From Rothia gullae (GTDB taxonomy: Bacteria; Actinomycetota; Actinomycetes; Actinomycetales; Micrococcaceae), in assembly GCF_024294905.1 (NCBI RefSeq), contig NZ_JANCOC010000002.1, positions 175,740 through 239,739 of the forward strand: a DNA stretch of 64,000 bases, in the 5' to 3' direction. Position numbers and translations under genes: made by a program. Of this stretch, positions 62,877 through 64,000 are shown piece by piece. The stretch's first letter is position 1. Every line of letters begins with the position of its first letter. A model generated the notes under the pieces. It was given only the letters and a program-made list of their open reading frames with translations. It made no database searches and was not told the DNA's origin.

Positions 62877-63716
62877 ATGTACCCTTCTGAACCACAGACC
62901 ACTCAGCCGATCCGCGTGATGCTCGTTGACGACCAGCGCCTAGTGCGCGGCGGCTTGAGCATGCTCGTCAACTCCCAGCCAGACCTGCAGGTCGTCATGG
63001 AAGCTGATGACGGCCTGGCGGCCATTGACGTTTTTGACCGCATGGTCTCTGAGGGGCGGGCGCCGCAGGTCATCCTCATGGATGTGCGCATGCCCCACTG
63101 CGACGGCCTGGAGGCGGCGCGCCGTATTCTGGAGTGTGACGGCGAGCGTGAAGTTTCCGAAGATGAGCGGGTGCGCATTATTATGCTCACGACCTTCGAT
63201 ATTGATGAGTACGTGTATTCGGCGGTGCGTGCGGGTGCGAGCGGTTTCTTGTTGAAGGACACCCCGCCGGAGCAGCTGCTGGAGGCGATTCGTACGGTGT
63301 ACCGCGGCGATGCGGTGATTGCACCATCTGCGACTCGCCGCCTGTTAGAGCAGATGATTCCGGTGCTGGACTCCCCCGCTCCTGTTGTTCCTACCGCTCC
63401 TGCCGATTCTGTTCCTAATACTCCCCCGGCTGCTGGGTCTGAGCTTCCTAAGGCGACGTTTATTCCGGCTGAGCATGCAAGCCTTGCGCCTGCGCAGGAT
63501 TATCCGCATCGTGAGTTGATTGAGCAGTTGTCGCCGCGTGAGTTTGAGGTGCTGGGCCTAATTGCGCGTGGATTGTCGAATGCGGAGATTACGCGGGAGC
63601 TGGTGCTTTCGGAGGCGACGGTGAAGACGCATGTGTCGCATGTGTTGGCGAAGTTGGGTGCGCGTGATCGTGTGCAGGCAGTGATTATGGCGTATGAGGC
63701 GGGTATCGCCCACTAG
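62877..63716 (+). CDS. Response regulator, NarL/FixJ type
   Basis: The 279-residue protein has a receiver domain (IRVMLVDDQRLVRGGLSML; phospho-acceptor Asp in ILMDVRMPHCDG near residue 68; TTFDIDEYV; LLKDTPPEQL), a Pro/Ala-rich linker of about 60 residues (150-205), longer than usual, and a LuxR-type helix-turn-helix (SPREFEVLGLIARGLSNAE then SEATVKTHVSHVLAKLG). It is surely the partner of the kinase upstream. Targets are unknown. AGGA lies eight bases before the ATG. Confidence 0.93.
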   Translation: MYPSEPQTTQPIRVMLVDDQRLVRGGLSMLVNSQPDLQVVMEADDGLAAIDVFDRMVSEGRAPQVILMDVRMPHCDGLEAARRILECDGEREVSEDERVRIIMLTTFDIDEYVYSAVRAGASGFLLKDTPPEQLLEAIRTVYRGDAVIAPSATRRLLEQMIPVLDSPAPVVPTAPADSVPNTPPAAGSELPKATFIPAEHASLAPAQDYPHRELIEQLSPREFEVLGLIARGLSNAEITRELVLSEATVKTHVSHVLAKLGARDRVQAVIMAYEAGIAH

Positions 63717-63804
63717 TGCTCCCCTTATATAAGGGCACAGCAGAATAGAGAGCACGGCAGACTAGAGGACACAGTAAAGCCCCGGTAGGCACCTCCTGCT
63801 CGAG

Positions 63805-64000
63805 TGAACTGCGCCCCAAAACTTGGACGCATTAAATACTAGCCGTTACACGGCCTCCCGCAGGGCCTGATCCCGGTACTCTACCGGAGTCAGGCCCCTA
63901 AGCTTTACCTGACGCCTTACCGTATTCCAATGCATGATATAGGCATCAAGGTCGGCTTTAAAACTCTCAAAGGTCTGCCAGTCCTGGCCACGAAAAAACT
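63805..64000 (-). mobile_element. IS3-family insertion sequence, one end
   Basis: The element edge is marked by TGAACTGCGCCCCAAAACTT at 63805-63824, of the TIR type seen in IS3-group elements. The transposase reading frame lies inside, and the rest continues past the right edge. It sits 88 bp behind the response regulator gene. Confidence 0.75.
63846..64000 (-). CDS. IS3-family transposase, C-terminal fragment
   Basis: The last 51 codons are visible, ending at a TAA (63848-63846). They read FFRGQDWQTFESFKADLDAY, then IMHWNTVRRQVKLRGLTPVE and YRDQALREAV. The LRGLTPVEYR end is typical of IS3-family OrfB integrase-type transposases. The N-terminal part, with the DDE residues, lies outside the window. 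Confidence 0.85.
   Translation of the reverse strand, partial: FFRGQDWQTFESFKADLDAYIMHWNTVRRQVKLRGLTPVEYRDQALREAV

Overview
The window is chromosomal DNA of a moderately GC-rich actinobacterium. Gene content and order (murA-plsC-gpsA-ddl, leuC/leuD divergent from an IclR regulator, a homodimeric aceE, gltX next to an FAH-family gene), Tat-type lipoproteins, and an enterobactin-type NRPS locus point to the Micrococcaceae, most likely Rothia close to R. mucilaginosa. That placement is an inference from the sequence; no search was run.

Layout. 1-1104: start of a secreted Ser/Pro/Thr-rich surface protein that leaves the left edge. 1653-6514: envelope operon murA-plsC-gpsA-ddl (minus). 7178-7585: decayed glycine-rich exported protein gene. 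7712-11072: leuCD and a divergent IclR regulator. 11215-15053: two dynamin-like membrane GTPases in tandem. 15667-20525: tandem array of Tat/lipobox lipoproteins of one family (four intact, one decayed). 20935-22793: cysK and cysE. 23026-24498: gnd. 24716-24788: tRNA-Val. 25267-27999: aceE. 28043-29592: duplicated hairpin modules around a low-GC lipoprotein gene. 29593-37874: catecholate siderophore locus (EntF-like NRPS, stand-alone aryl carrier protein, EntE-like ligase, Fes-like esterase). 38104-38323: structured non-coding segment. 38376-45986: FepBDGC-type uptake genes with two wall-anchored surface proteins lying between the binding protein and the permeases. 46338-51825: rpe, rsmB, fmt, def and a PD-(D/E)XK nuclease-like gene. 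51937-53423: four tRNAs (Val, Glu, Gln, Gly) plus a broken tRNA-Glu copy. 53797-56537: small acidic membrane protein, gltX, FAH-family enzyme. 56780-59287: ilvE and leuB. 59494-60846: intact glycine-rich exported protein. 61414-63716: NarL-type two-component system. 63805-64000: end of an IS3-family element.

How they fit. The siderophore genes form a near-complete assembly, import and release set: EntE would activate 2,3-dihydroxybenzoate onto the carrier protein, and the NRPS (predicted serine code) would condense and cyclise it. The FepB-type lipoprotein with two FecCD permeases and an ATPase would import the ferric complex, and Fes would hydrolyse it. The dihydroxybenzoate genes (entA/B/C functions), a phosphopantetheinyl transferase and an MbtH protein are not in the window. 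A DtxR/IdeR-like box overlaps the predicted -10 of the binding-protein gene. The two surface proteins share a beta-type domain and are the best candidates here for an undescribed component of siderophore capture. Leucine genes lie at two places (leuCD; ilvE and leuB), and leuCD are probably controlled by the divergent IclR protein.
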